Positions 34,430-44,792 of a stretch of DNA of 64,000 bases are shown in pieces. A model generated the notes under the pieces. The model did not search any database and was not told the origin of the DNA. It saw only the letters and a list, made by a program, of their open reading frames with translations. The DNA comes from an uncultured Acidobacteriota bacterium. GTDB taxonomy: Bacteria; Acidobacteriota; Terriglobia; Bryobacterales; Bryobacteraceae. Position 1 is the stretch's first letter; each line of letters opens with the position of its first letter. The stretch is from NCBI GenBank assembly GCA_902826685.1, contig CADEFT010000032.1:30204-94203 (forward strand), given 5' to 3'. A program made the position numbers and the translations under genes.

Positions 34430-34511
34430 GTTAGCTGAATCAATATCAGTCTAATACAAAAAGACGGTTTCGAAAGCACCAAAAGGTAACATTACCCGAA
34501 GTTTTGTAGGG

Positions 34512-35393
34512 CTATACCGGCGCCAGTCGCGCCCGTACAATGGCCCCTGAGACGTAGCCCTCCACGTAGGCTGAAAACGCCGCTGAAAGACGCTGTCCCG
34601 CCTCTCCCCGGCGCTCCAGCTTGCGTCCGTCGATCTCCAGAACAGGCAAGAGGTTACGAGTGCTGGATGTGGCCCAGACCTGGTCCGCCTCGAACAGCCG
34701 TTCAAGCGCCAGATCGTGCTCGGTCAAGCGCAGGCCGGGTACGGCAATCTCTTCTAACAATATGGCTCGTGTTATACCCGGTAAGCAAGCCGAAATACGA
34801 GGAGGCGTATGCACCTCCCCTCCGAATGCCGCAAAGAGGTTCGCCGAAGTGCATTCGGACACCATCCCCCGGCTGTCGAGCAGGATCGTCTCATCGAAAC
34901 CGCGGCGCTGCGCCTGTTCGAGCATCGCCAAATTCTGAGACCAGGAGAGGATTTTAGTACCCGCAAACAGGCCACCGGAGTGGCGCGCTTGCGGGGTGAC
35001 CGTCAGCCGGCAGCCCGCCCCCCACTGCGTCGAATTCTTGGTGAACGCCACCACATCGTAGTCGTTGGTAATGCCCGCTCCCTCGAACTGCCCGCCCCGG
35101 TTGCGCACCACCGCCACCCGCAGCGTGCCGTCGAGAGCGGAGTTGGCTTCCACCAGCCGCAGCAGATCCAGCCGCAGGGCATCGGAATCTTCCGGGAAGG
35201 GAATGCCCATCCAGAGAGCATCGCCTTTCATCCGCGCCCAGTGGCGCTCCCACGCAAACAGCACTCCGTCCTTCACGCAAAGGGTGCTGAATACGCCCCA
35301 GCCGTTCAACAGTCCCACCTGCCCGGGACTCACCAGCTTGGCCGAAGTTTCGACAAGCTCCCCGTTGTGGAGCATATAGCGATGAACTGGCAT
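34512..35393 (-). CDS. Class IV aminotransferase (IlvE/PabC-like)
   Basis: 293-residue PLP enzyme of fold type IV. The Schiff-base lysine is K147 in AGTKILSWSQN. The family glutamate and phosphate-binding region lie in ETILLDSRGMVSECTSANLF, and TSSTRNLLPV closes the PLP site. The group includes branched-chain aminotransferase, D-amino-acid aminotransferase and aminodeoxychorismate lyase; sequence alone does not separate them here, and no folate or leucine genes adjoin. It is a single gene 18 bases downstream of the histidine kinase start-side neighbour group, on the same strand but after no shared stop overlap, so co-transcription is uncertain. Confidence 0.82.
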   Translation of the reverse strand: MPVHRYMLHNGELVETSAKLVSPGQVGLLNGWGVFSTLCVKDGVLFAWERHWARMKGDALWMGIPFPEDSDALRLDLLRLVEANSALDGTLRVAVVRNRGGQFEGAGITNDYDVVAFTKNSTQWGAGCRLTVTPQARHSGGLFAGTKILSWSQNLAMLEQAQRRGFDETILLDSRGMVSECTSANLFAAFGGEVHTPPRISACLPGITRAILLEEIAVPGLRLTEHDLALERLFEADQVWATSSTRNLLPVLEIDGRKLERRGEAGQRLSAAFSAYVEGYVSGAIVRARLAPV

Positions 35394-35411
35394 GCCTCAA
35401 TTGTAGGGCAG

Positions 35412-36745
35412 TCAAAGAGGCAGCAAGAGGCGCGCTTCGCAGCCCTTCGAGCCCGTGCGATTCTGCAGCGTGAGGCTGCCGCCGTGCGCTTCGGCGATCT
35501 GCCGGCACAGCACCAGCCCGATGCCCGAGCCGCCGGGCTTGGTGGTGAAAAACGGCACGAACAGGTTGGTGGTATTGGAAAGGCCCGGCCCTTCGTCCTC
35601 CACCGTCACCGCCGCCGAGCCGCCCGCGCGGCCCCATCGGATGCGCACCCTTCCGCCTGTTTCCGCCGCCGCATCCACGGCGTTGCGCACCAGGTTGATC
35701 AGCAGTTGCTCCAACTGATCGCTATCGGCTTTCACGGTGAGATCCGGCCCGGCCTCCACCTCCACCACCTGGCGCGTTTCAAGCGAGGCGACCCGCCGTA
35801 CGATGGCGGCGATCTCCACCGGCGCGAAGTTCGGGCGGGGCAGCTTCGCCAGCCGCGCATAGGCGCCCATGAACCGGCTGAGCGCTTCCGAGCGCGACCC
35901 GATGATGGCCAGCCCATGTTTCATGTCGTCGCGCCAGTCGTGGGCCAGCGGCTCGCGCGAAATCATGGTCTCGAGACTCCCGGCGATCGATTTGATCGGC
36001 GTCATCGAGTTGTTCAGCTCATGGCCCAGCACGCGTACAATGCGCTGCCACGCCTGCAGCTCTTCGTCGCGCAGCGCGCGCGTCAGATCGGAAACCACCA
36101 GCAGTTGATGCGGCAAGCCACCTTCGCGAAAACTCGCGCGGGTGATGCTCCAGCGGCCCACGGCGCCCGGAAACGCGCGCTGGCGCGTTTGCTGCGGCTC
36201 GCCTTCCAGGCAATCGCCCAGCCCCATGCTTTCCGCCTTCAGTCCCAGCAGGCGTTCGGAAGCCTGCGCCATCAACCGCTCCCCGGCGCGATTGACCAGG
36301 CGCAGCCGCTGCTCGCCGTCGAAGGCGAAAACGGCCACCGAAATCTCTTCCATCACCTTGCGCAGCAGCGTGGTGGCCTCGAGCGCCCCCAGCCGCTGGG
36401 CGCGCAGCGTGGCGGCCATGGCGTTGACCTGCTGCATCACTTCGGCCAGCGCATCTTCCCCGCGCGCGCCGCGGGCGCGAATGGAATAGTCGCCTTCGCG
36501 CATCGCCTCCAGCAGGCTGGCGAGGGTGCGCAGCGGCGACGCCACGCGTTCCTTCAGCGACAGCGAAAAGCCCAGCCAGAAGCCCAGGATCACCACCGTC
36601 AGCGTCCACTGCACCCGTGGCGTATAGCCGCCGGTCCAGAGAATCACCAGCGCCACGGCCACCGCCGGCAGTCCCGCCAGCAGCGCGTCCAGCAGCACGC
36701 GATTCTCGTGCAGCGTCACTTCGCGGATCAGCGGTTCGAAGAGCT

Positions 36746-36749
<4 letters not shown>
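35412..36749 (-). CDS. NtrY-like sensor histidine kinase
   Basis: 445 residues: two membrane segments (about 22-40 and 48-66) with almost no external loop, a HAMP-like region (ASPLRTLASLLEAMREGDYS), a PAS-like domain (about 130-225), and a kinase core with phospho-acceptor H243 in VLGHELNNSMTPIKSI. The ATP-binding half shows LINLVRNAVDAA, DEGPGLS and GSGIGLVLCRQI. The short sensor loop suggests detection within the membrane or cytoplasm. It overlaps the NtrC-type regulator gene by 4 bases (GTGA), so the two form a two-component pair at the end of the export operon. Confidence 0.92.
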
Positions 36750-38104
<1,355 letters not shown>

Positions 38105-38111
38105 AATCGCC

Positions 38112-38771
38112 TTATTCGATCCAGCCGTCGGCCAGATTTATGATCCGGCTGCTATAGGCGGCGTTGGCTTCCGAGTGCGTCACCTGAATGATCGTCGTGC
38201 CTTCCGAGTTCAGCTTCTTGAAGATCTCCATGATCTCCTTGCCTTGGCCCGAGTGCAGGTTTCCCGTGGGCTCGTCGGCGAGGATGATCTTGGGGCTGGC
38301 GATCATGGCGCGGGCAATCGCCACCAGTTGCTGCTGCCCGCCCGAGAGCTGGTTGGGATACAGGTCTTTCTTGCCCACGATCTGGAACCGGTCGAGCGCG
38401 TCGGCCACGATGCTTTCCCGCTCCCCCTTCTTGATGTTGCGGTAGGAAAGCGGAATGTCCAGATTCTCATACACGGTGAGCGAATCGAGCAGGTGATAGC
38501 TCTGAAACACGAACCCGAAATAGCGCTTGTAGAGTTCCTGGCGGTCTTTCTTGGCCAGCTTGTGTACCGGCTGGCCGTAGAGATAATACTCGCCCGCCCA
38601 ACTCATGTCATGCATGCCGAGCAGGTGCAGCAGCGTGGATTTGCCCGCGCCCGACGGACCCATGATGGAGACGAACTCGCCTTCCTGGAATTCCGTGTTG
38701 ATGCGGCGGAGAACCCAACTGCGCGTCGGGCCGTGGTCGTAGTATTTCTCGATGTTGACGAGACGAATCAT
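38112..38771 (-). CDS. MacB/LolD-type ABC transporter ATPase (second copy)
   Basis: 219-residue ATP-binding subunit with Walker A GPSGAGKS, Q-loop FGFVFQSYHLL, signature LSGGQQQLVAIARA, Walker B IILADEPTGNL and H-loop VTHSEAN. It belongs to the LolD/MacB branch that drives lipoprotein or peptide export with FtsX-like permeases. It differs clearly from the first ATPase of the operon (41610-42308), so they are not recent duplicates. It lies 9 bases downstream of the permease gene and 7 bases upstream of the NtrC-type regulator. Confidence 0.93.
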   Translation of the reverse strand: MIRLVNIEKYYDHGPTRSWVLRRINTEFQEGEFVSIMGPSGAGKSTLLHLLGMHDMSWAGEYYLYGQPVHKLAKKDRQELYKRYFGFVFQSYHLLDSLTVYENLDIPLSYRNIKKGERESIVADALDRFQIVGKKDLYPNQLSGGQQQLVAIARAMIASPKIILADEPTGNLHSGQGKEIMEIFKKLNSEGTTIIQVTHSEANAAYSSRIINLADGWIE

Positions 38772-38780
38772 AAAGAAAGA

Positions 38781-41315
38781 TTATTCCTGGCGCACGGCGG
38801 TGGCGGGCGGCAGTTTCACCGCGCGCCGCGCCGGCAGGTAGCTGGCGCAAAAGGCCGAAGCGGCGAGCAGCAGCGGCGCCGTCACGTAGGGTTCGACATC
38901 GGCCCCGCTCGATGGGATCAACGTCGCGCGCACCACCTGAGCCAGCACGAACGCCAGCACCGAGCCGATGACCAGACCCGGCACAATCAGCGCCGCCGTC
39001 TGCTTCAATACCAGATGCTTGACGTCCACTGGCGACGCGCCCATCGCCATGCGCACGCCGATTTCGGTGACGCGCTGGCTCACCAGATGCGAGGTGACGC
39101 CATAGACGCCCAGCGCCGCCAGCAGCATGGCGATCAGGCCGAACGCCGTCAGCAGCCCCGCCGCCATGCGCGGGCCCCACAGCGCCCGGTCCATGATTTC
39201 GGAAATCGTTTTGACTTCGGCGGCCGGCAGGCCGGGCGCCGCCTCGCGAATCGACGAAGCGATCGCTTCGCGCAGCATCGCCGGATCCACTTCGGTGCGC
39301 ACATGCAGCGTCGCCGAAGGAGTTTCGAGGCCCACGGGAACATACACCAGCGCCTCCGGCCGGGCCGCGCCCAGATCGCCAAACGCACTGTCGCGCGCCA
39401 CGCCCACGACCACCCGGTCCTGCTGTTCGGCGAACAGACGGAAGCGCTTGCCGAGGGGAGATTCCGTCCCCCAGAATTCACGGCCCATCTGTTCGTTGAC
39501 GATCGCCGCCATCGCTTGGCCGCCCGCGTCGGAATCCTGGAAAGCGCGTCCGCGCAGCACCAGTATGTCGGTGGTTTCGAAATAGAGGGTGCTGACCGAC
39601 GTCACGTGCACGAACCGCGCCGGCTGGCTCGCCTTGGTGGTGTCGAGGCGCACCGTACGCTGCAGCCCGTGGAATCCGAATACGGGATCGGAAGCCACCG
39701 CCGCCGAGCGCACACCGGGCAGCTTTTCCAGGCGCTCCACCAAACGGGCATAGAACGCCGGCTGATCGGCGGGCGCCATGCCGAGCCGCCGCGGACTCAC
39801 TTCCGCCAGCGCCATCGCCCGCGCATCGAAGCCCGGGTCGATCTGCCGCACCGAACGGTGCCGCCGCAGGAACAGATCGGCGCCCACCAGCGCCATCAGC
39901 GACAACGCCACCTGCGCCACCACCACGTAGCCGGCCGTCCGGCGGCAGATTTCCGCCCCCGGTGCCGCCGCCTTCGGTTTCAGCTCGCCGCCCAGGTCGC
40001 CCCGCAGCGTCTGCAACACCGGCAGCAGATTCGCCAGTGCGCCGGCGATCGCCGAAAGCGCCAGCGAGAATCCCACCACACGCCAATTCAGGCTCAGGCC
40101 CATCTCGTTTGGAAGCATGTCATCCGGACGCAAGCCCCAAAGGATCTCACGGCCCGCTACCCCGGCCAGCAATCCGAGCGTGCCGCCCGCCGCTACCAGC
40201 AGCAGGCTTTCGAGCAGAATCTGAGAGAAGAAATCGCGCCGCCGGGCGCCCATCGCCAGCCGCAGCGCCATTTCGCGGCGGCGGCCCGCCGAATGGCCCA
40301 GCAGAACGTTGCTGGCGTTGGCGATGGCGATCAACAGCACCAATCCCGCCGCGAACAGGGCCACCGTCGCGCCCGTCATCAGCCTGGCGCGATGCTCCGG
40401 CTCCATTAACAGATCCGCCAGCGGATAGGTTTCGAAACTCCGTCCGGCATTCGGTTCCGGATATTGCGCCGCCAACCGCCGTCCGATCAGGCCAATCTCC
40501 CGGTTCGCCCCAGCCGCGTCGGCCGAGGGTCCGAGCCTGGCGAAGGCCATAAACATCAGCGCCCGCCGCGAGTTCAGCCAGGTGGGCCGCTCCGCCAGCG
40601 CGGCGTAGTTGGCCATGGGAAGCCACAGATCGGTGGCATCCAGCCGGTCGATGCCGCGGAAGCCCGCCGGAGCCACGGCCACCACGCCGAACGTCATCCC
40701 GTTGATCGACAGCGTTCGTCCGATAGCGGCCGGGTCGGAGGCAAACCGCTGGCGCCAGAACGCATGGCTGATCACCGCCACCCGATGCGTTGCCTCGTTC
40801 TTCTCTTCAATCGAGGCGGGCGAGAACACGCGCCCCAGGCTCGGGCCGACGCCCAGAACCTGGAAGTAGTTGGGAGACACCAACTCGGCCGCGGTTTCGG
40901 TGACCGATCCGCCTTCGCCCGCATTCACACGTAAGCCGGAAGCGGCCACCAGTTCCTGGAACGAGTGGGCGCCGGCCCGCAGGTCCTCGAAATTGGGATA
41001 GGAGATGCCCATCGTCCCCGCATTCTTCGGATCGGTGGTGCGTACGCCCACCAGCCGGTGCGGCTCGTGGAACGGCAGCGGTTCGAGAAACAGCAGGTCG
41101 ATGAGGGAGAAAACGGCCGTGTTCGCGCCCACGCCAAGCGACAGGGAAACGACCACCAGCGCCGTTACCGCGCGGTTGCGCCACATGCGCCGTGCCGCCA
41201 GTGCGACCTGATCGGCCAGCCGGGCGGCGCCGGCGGGAATCGCAGGACGGGCCCAGCCCAGAGTCCGGTGGAGCGCGGTCCGGCTGCGCGGGTTGATGCC
41301 TGTGGGCGCAGTCAT
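38781..41315 (-). CDS. MacB/FtsX-type ABC permease (ADOP-like, duplicated)
   Basis: 844 residues from ATG 41315 (the open frame continues upstream without protein-like character). Layout: one membrane segment after RMWRNRAVTALVVVSLSLGVG, a large periplasmic domain, three membrane segments around 350-460 with the motif GRRREMALRLAMGARR, a second periplasmic domain, and a final FtsX block (VSQRVTEIGVRMAMGASPVD) ending PPATAVRQE. This doubled FtsX architecture is the ADOP type named from Acidobacteria. It should work with one or both ATPases and the HlyD adaptor to move a substrate across the periplasm. Confidence 0.92.
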   Translation of the reverse strand: MTAPTGINPRSRTALHRTLGWARPAIPAGAARLADQVALAARRMWRNRAVTALVVVSLSLGVGANTAVFSLIDLLFLEPLPFHEPHRLVGVRTTDPKNAGTMGISYPNFEDLRAGAHSFQELVAASGLRVNAGEGGSVTETAAELVSPNYFQVLGVGPSLGRVFSPASIEEKNEATHRVAVISHAFWRQRFASDPAAIGRTLSINGMTFGVVAVAPAGFRGIDRLDATDLWLPMANYAALAERPTWLNSRRALMFMAFARLGPSADAAGANREIGLIGRRLAAQYPEPNAGRSFETYPLADLLMEPEHRARLMTGATVALFAAGLVLLIAIANASNVLLGHSAGRRREMALRLAMGARRRDFFSQILLESLLLVAAGGTLGLLAGVAGREILWGLRPDDMLPNEMGLSLNWRVVGFSLALSAIAGALANLLPVLQTLRGDLGGELKPKAAAPGAEICRRTAGYVVVAQVALSLMALVGADLFLRRHRSVRQIDPGFDARAMALAEVSPRRLGMAPADQPAFYARLVERLEKLPGVRSAAVASDPVFGFHGLQRTVRLDTTKASQPARFVHVTSVSTLYFETTDILVLRGRAFQDSDAGGQAMAAIVNEQMGREFWGTESPLGKRFRLFAEQQDRVVVGVARDSAFGDLGAARPEALVYVPVGLETPSATLHVRTEVDPAMLREAIASSIREAAPGLPAAEVKTISEIMDRALWGPRMAAGLLTAFGLIAMLLAALGVYGVTSHLVSQRVTEIGVRMAMGASPVDVKHLVLKQTAALIVPGLVIGSVLAFVLAQVVRATLIPSSGADVEPYVTAPLLLAASAFCASYLPARRAVKLPPATAVRQE

Positions 41316-41373
41316 ACGTGTTACAGATTTTCGCACCGCGACCGGGCCCGCGCCACGGGCCCGGCCGTTACAG

Positions 41374-41613
41374 TTAATACCGCAATTGGCGGACGGCTTC
41401 GGCGGCCTCGCGGATGGCCTCGCGTACTTCATCCCTCACTTCGTCGCGCGTGCGCATCAACTCGTTGCGCGCCTCATCGCGGATCTCCATCACGCGCGGC
41501 TGAATGTATCGCACATGGGTCGAGGCGGGGTGGAAACGGCGTGCCGCCGCGCCCGTGAGCAGGAAGGTGAGCAGAAATCCGATCGCGATCAGATCGACGT
41601 TACGGCGGATCAT
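41374..41613 (-). CDS. Small membrane/coiled-coil protein within the ABC export operon
   Basis: 79 residues: short basic N-terminus, one membrane segment (DLIAIGFLLTFLLTGAAA, about 7-24), then a charged helix RDEARNELMRTRDEVRDEVR with heptad-like spacing to the C-terminus. Its ATG overlaps the stop of the upstream ATPase gene (ATGA) and the permease start lies 58 bases downstream, so it is an integral part of the operon. I do not recognise a named family. The form suggests a single-pass accessory subunit whose coiled coil reaches into the periplasm, perhaps to brace the adaptor or permease. Confidence 0.75.
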   Translation of the reverse strand: MIRRNVDLIAIGFLLTFLLTGAAARRFHPASTHVRYIQPRVMEIRDEARNELMRTRDEVRDEVREAIREAAEAVRQLRY

Positions 41614-42308
41614 ACAGCCTCCACGTTCTCTTCCACGATGCGTCCGTCGAACAGGTGGATGGAGCGCTCCGCGTGGCGTGCGTAGCGCGTGTCGTGCGTC
41701 ACCATGCCGATGGTCGCGCCCGAACGGTGCAATTCGCGCAGCAGTTCCATCACCGCTTCGCCGTTGGCCGAATCGAGGTTACCCGTCGGTTCGTCCGCCA
41801 GCAGGATGGAAGGGTCGCCCACCAGGGCGCGCGCCACGGCCACGCGCTGCTGCTGACCGCCCGAAAGCTGCGAAGGATAGTGCTTCACGCGGTGCGACAT
41901 GCCCACTCGTTCAAGCGATTCATGCACCCGCTTCTTGCGCTCGGCCGACCCCATGCCGCGATAGGTCAGCGGAAGCTCGACGTTCTCAAACACGGTCAGA
42001 TCGCCAATGAGGTTGAACGCCTGGAAAATGAACCCGATCTCGCGGTTGCGGATGCGCGCCCGCTCGCTCAGCTTCAGCTTCTCGACCGCCTGGTTCTTCA
42101 GCGTGTAGGAGCCTTCGCTCGGCGAATCGAGCAAGCCCAGAATGGCCAGCAGCGTCGATTTGCCGCAGCCCGAAGGTCCGGCAATGGCCACGTACTCGCC
42201 TTTCTTGATCTCCATGTGGATGCCCGCCAAGGCATGCGTCTCCACCTCGTCGGTCACGAAGACCTTCGAAACGGCATCCAGTTTGATCAAGGTTTCGCCT
42301 GCGCTCAT
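41610..42308 (-). CDS. MacB/LolD-type ABC transporter ATPase (first copy)
   Basis: 232 residues from ATG 42308, which has AAGGAG five bases upstream; a GTG six bases earlier would sit on that site. Walker A GPSGCGKS, signature LSGGQQQRVAVARA, Walker B ILLADEPTGNLD and H-loop VTHDTRYA are intact. Closest in style to LolD/MacB ATPases that energise FtsX-type permeases. It follows the HlyD adaptor gene by 76 bases and is coupled by a 4-base overlap to the small membrane protein. Confidence 0.93.
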   Translation of the reverse strand: MSAGETLIKLDAVSKVFVTDEVETHALAGIHMEIKKGEYVAIAGPSGCGKSTLLAILGLLDSPSEGSYTLKNQAVEKLKLSERARIRNREIGFIFQAFNLIGDLTVFENVELPLTYRGMGSAERKKRVHESLERVGMSHRVKHYPSQLSGGQQQRVAVARALVGDPSILLADEPTGNLDSANGEAVMELLRELHRSGATIGMVTHDTRYARHAERSIHLFDGRIVEENVEAV

Positions 42309-42384
42309 GAACACTCCTTCTCTCGGTGCTGATTACTCTTGTTACGCATCATCGGCCAACAGGTTCCGGAAAATTCCAAATAAA

Positions 42385-43638
42385 TTAGTTCAACCGCACC
42401 CGGTTGTGGGCGTCGAAGGCGGACATGTCCGACAAAATCACTTCGTCGCCAACTCGAAGACCTTCCACCACTTCGATGGTATTCACCGACGTTCGCCCGA
42501 GCCTCACCTGGACGCGGCTGGCTTCCTGCGTACCGGCGTCCAGACGGAAGATCGTAATCAGGCTGTTGGGCTGTCCGAACACCGGACGCTGCACGTATAC
42601 AACGTCGTTCATGCGCTCGATTTCGATGGTCCCGTCGACGCTCAGGTCCGGCCGCGCGCCATCCGGCAGTTTGCCTTCAAGCTTCACATCCACCGTCACC
42701 GTACCGTTCTGCACGGCCGGATCCATACGGGAAACCCGGCCCTTTACTTCGCCGTTCCGCGTGTCGATCGTCGCCGTCTGTCCGATCAAAACGTCCTTGG
42801 CGTGCGTTTCGGCGATCTTCAACACCGCTTTGAGCCGGCGCGGCTCGGCCACTTTGGCCAGGATCGTGCCCGGCGTAACCCTCTGTCCCACTTCTAGCGC
42901 CAGTTCCTGCAGCACGCCATCGGCGCCGGCGCGAATCTTGAGCTGATCCACCTGGTCGCGCTTCAACGCATAGGCGGCTTTCAGCTTCTCGATCTGAACG
43001 CGCTGGGCGGCGAGCTGCGCTTCGATCGACTCCCCGCTGATGTCGATGCGCTTGTTCTCGATGCCCACCCGCTTTTCCATCTCATCCGCGGTCGCCCGCG
43101 AGAGCTTCAGAGTGATATCGGGCGTCAGACCCTGCTGGTTCAATTTCTCGTCGCGCTCAAACCGCAGGCGCGCCTGCGTATGCTCGCTCTGCAATTGCGC
43201 GCGCTTGGCTTCCAGATCCAGGTTCTGGCTTTCGAGCCTGACTTTCAATTCCACCAGGCTCGCTTCGGCCTGCTTGACCTGCCATTCGTAATCCACCATC
43301 TGCAGCGTCAGTTCGGGGTTGCTGAGTTCCATCAGAATGGTTTCCTTGTGCACCGGCACGCCCGGCCGTAAGTGAACCTTCTCCACCCGCCCGTCATTGA
43401 TGGCAGGGATCCAGAACACCTCCTCGGTCACCAGCGTTCCTAAGCCACGCCGCTCCACCAGCATCGGGCCGCGCTTCACCTTGTCGATCAGCACCGAACC
43501 GCGCTCCACCGGCGGGGCCGCCGGCTTCAACTGGCCCAGGCCGACGCTCGCCACTCCCAACGCGATCGCGGCCACCACGCCGAGCACGATGCGCCGGATC
43601 AACTTGGCTCGCTTTACGCCTTTTCTAGGTACGTCCAT
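42385..43638 (-). CDS. HlyD/MacA-type periplasmic adaptor protein
   Basis: 417 residues: N-terminal membrane anchor (residues 13-35), barrel/lipoyl halves (IPAINDGRVEKVHLRPGVPV and GADGVLQELALEVGQRVTPG) flanking a long coiled-coil hairpin (about 120-230, QVKQAEASLVELKVRLESQN), then a beta-barrel and membrane-proximal domain. It links an inner-membrane transporter to an outer-membrane channel. It is first in the seven-gene export operon; no TolC-like gene is present in the window, so the outer channel must be coded elsewhere. Confidence 0.9.
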   Translation of the reverse strand: MDVPRKGVKRAKLIRRIVLGVVAAIALGVASVGLGQLKPAAPPVERGSVLIDKVKRGPMLVERRGLGTLVTEEVFWIPAINDGRVEKVHLRPGVPVHKETILMELSNPELTLQMVDYEWQVKQAEASLVELKVRLESQNLDLEAKRAQLQSEHTQARLRFERDEKLNQQGLTPDITLKLSRATADEMEKRVGIENKRIDISGESIEAQLAAQRVQIEKLKAAYALKRDQVDQLKIRAGADGVLQELALEVGQRVTPGTILAKVAEPRRLKAVLKIAETHAKDVLIGQTATIDTRNGEVKGRVSRMDPAVQNGTVTVDVKLEGKLPDGARPDLSVDGTIEIERMNDVVYVQRPVFGQPNSLITIFRLDAGTQEASRVQVRLGRTSVNTIEVVEGLRVGDEVILSDMSAFDAHNRVRLN

Positions 43639-43652
43639 TCCGCAGCTTATTG

Positions 43653-43669
43653 TGGCACGATGGGGGCCA
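43653..43669 (-). promoter_or_regulatory. Possible sigma-54 promoter of the export operon
   Basis: On the minus strand TGGCCCCCATCGTGCCA has GG and GC separated by exactly 10 bases, the -24/-12 geometry of sigma-54 promoters, and the TGGC and TGC parts match. The predicted start would lie about 5 bases before the adaptor ATG. The segment is partly palindromic, so the other strand also scores, which weakens the case. An NtrC-type activator is coded in the same operon. Confidence 0.3.
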
Positions 43670-43722
43670 TCCGGGAAATCGCCTGATATGAATCACTTGG
43701 CGGCACCGGCGCGGTTGCCTGA

Positions 43723-43761
43723 GTGTCCGGTATTGGGACGGCGTGTACGCGGCCAGGACAC
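43723..43761. promoter_or_regulatory. Inverted repeats, candidate enhancer site for the NtrC-type regulator
   Basis: GTGTCC (43723-43728) and GGACAC (43756-43761) are perfect inverted repeats. Between them GTCC-N7-GGAC (43725-43739) forms a tighter 15-base palindrome. They lie 85-123 bases before the adaptor start, the usual distance for an enhancer-binding protein. The outer right arm ends next to the FGE-gene stop. Confidence 0.35.
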
Positions 43762-44454
43762 CTAAGGCTCAATGTCGGTCGAGCACCGGAAGCCAAGGTC
43801 CTGCGCCGAATCCATGACTTCAAGAAACGTCCGCTCCAGGACGCTGACCTTTACGCCCTCCTCGGTCCGCCAGCCGCCGCCGCGCACGATACGCGCCGGC
43901 TTCTGGTCGGCCGTCACCGTCGGCGACGATGTCCACTCCCGCAGATTCGCCCCCATGTCCATGACGCCGTAGGGGCTGCGGTCGAGTTCATGGCGGCCCG
44001 CCGCGCAAGGTCCGGCGCCGGTGCAGATCCTGCCCGCCGCGCTCGCGTCTTTCCAGGGAAACAGGCGCCCGCCGGTGCCGCGCGCGGCCAGTTCCCATTG
44101 CTCTTCCGATGGCATCCGGCGCTTCATCCACAGGCAGAAGCTGCTGGCCTGGTCCCAACTCACGCAGTTCACCGGATGATCGCCGCGCGTTTCCCGTTCC
44201 GCCCAGTTACAGGCCTTCCAATCGGCGTTCGGCTCGGTGCATTTGCGCGCCTTGACGCAGCGGGCATACTGCGCCAGGGTGACCTCGGTGCGGTCGATCC
44301 AGAATTCCCGCAGCGTCAGCCGGGTCCCTGCATCGGTCGGGCTCCCGCCCCATTGATAGGTTCCGCCGTCCACGTGAACCATTTCGACCTTGGGCCGCGA
44401 AACCCGGCACGCACCCAGGAAGGTTAGAAGCAAAAGGATTCGTTTGAACAACAT
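43762..44454 (-). CDS. FGE/SUMF1-fold lipoprotein, probably non-enzymatic
   Basis: 230 residues with a lipoprotein leader (LLLLTFLGAC, lipobox LGAC). The body has the formylglycine-generating-enzyme fold: VHVDGGTYQWGG, FWIDRTEVTLAQYARCV, HPVNCVSWDQASSFC, RRMPSEEQWELAARGTGG, NLREWTSS, RIVRGGGW and LGFRC. The paired active-site cysteines near the C-terminus of true FGE are not evident, so it more likely uses the fold for binding, as many envelope proteins do. It lies on the same strand upstream of the export operon, separated by the putative enhancer region. Confidence 0.8.
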   Translation of the reverse strand: MLFKRILLLLTFLGACRVSRPKVEMVHVDGGTYQWGGSPTDAGTRLTLREFWIDRTEVTLAQYARCVKARKCTEPNADWKACNWAERETRGDHPVNCVSWDQASSFCLWMKRRMPSEEQWELAARGTGGRLFPWKDASAAGRICTGAGPCAAGRHELDRSPYGVMDMGANLREWTSSPTVTADQKPARIVRGGGWRTEEGVKVSVLERTFLEVMDSAQDLGFRCSTDIEP

Positions 44455-44474
44455 AGCGGGCTTCGTGCGTCATT

Positions 44475-44780
44475 TCATGGATTGACGGCCGCTTCCGGTG
44501 ACACCAATTCCAGCTTTTTCAGCTTCATCCGGTCGCGACGCACCTGCGCCAGATCGTATTGTGCCTGCTGAACAAGCCAGCCTTCTTCTGTACCACCGAA
44601 AACCATTGACAATCTGACGGCCATTTCGGGCGAGATGCCGCGCTTGGCGTTCACGAGTTCGGAAAGTGTGTTGCGCGTCACGCCCAGTGCGATAGCGGCG
44701 TCCGTGATGCTCAAACCCAAGGGCTCGATGCACTGCCGGAAAACGACGCCTCCGGGATGAGGAGGGTTTTTCATGGTCAT
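44475..44780 (-). CDS. higA: HigA-family antitoxin
   Basis: 101 residues with a helix-turn-helix of the HigA addiction-module type: HPGGVVFRQCIEPLGLSI, then TDAAIALGVTRNTLSELVNA and RGISPEMAVRLSMVFGGTEE. It neutralises HigB and represses the operon. It lies 12 bases after the toxin gene, the toxin-first order typical of higBA. A start two codons later (ATG at 44774) is equally possible. The C-terminal 25 residues are charged and could be the toxin-binding tail. Confidence 0.88.
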   Translation of the reverse strand: MTMKNPPHPGGVVFRQCIEPLGLSITDAAIALGVTRNTLSELVNAKRGISPEMAVRLSMVFGGTEEGWLVQQAQYDLAQVRRDRMKLKKLELVSPEAAVNP

Positions 44781-44792
44781 CAGTGGTTCCCT

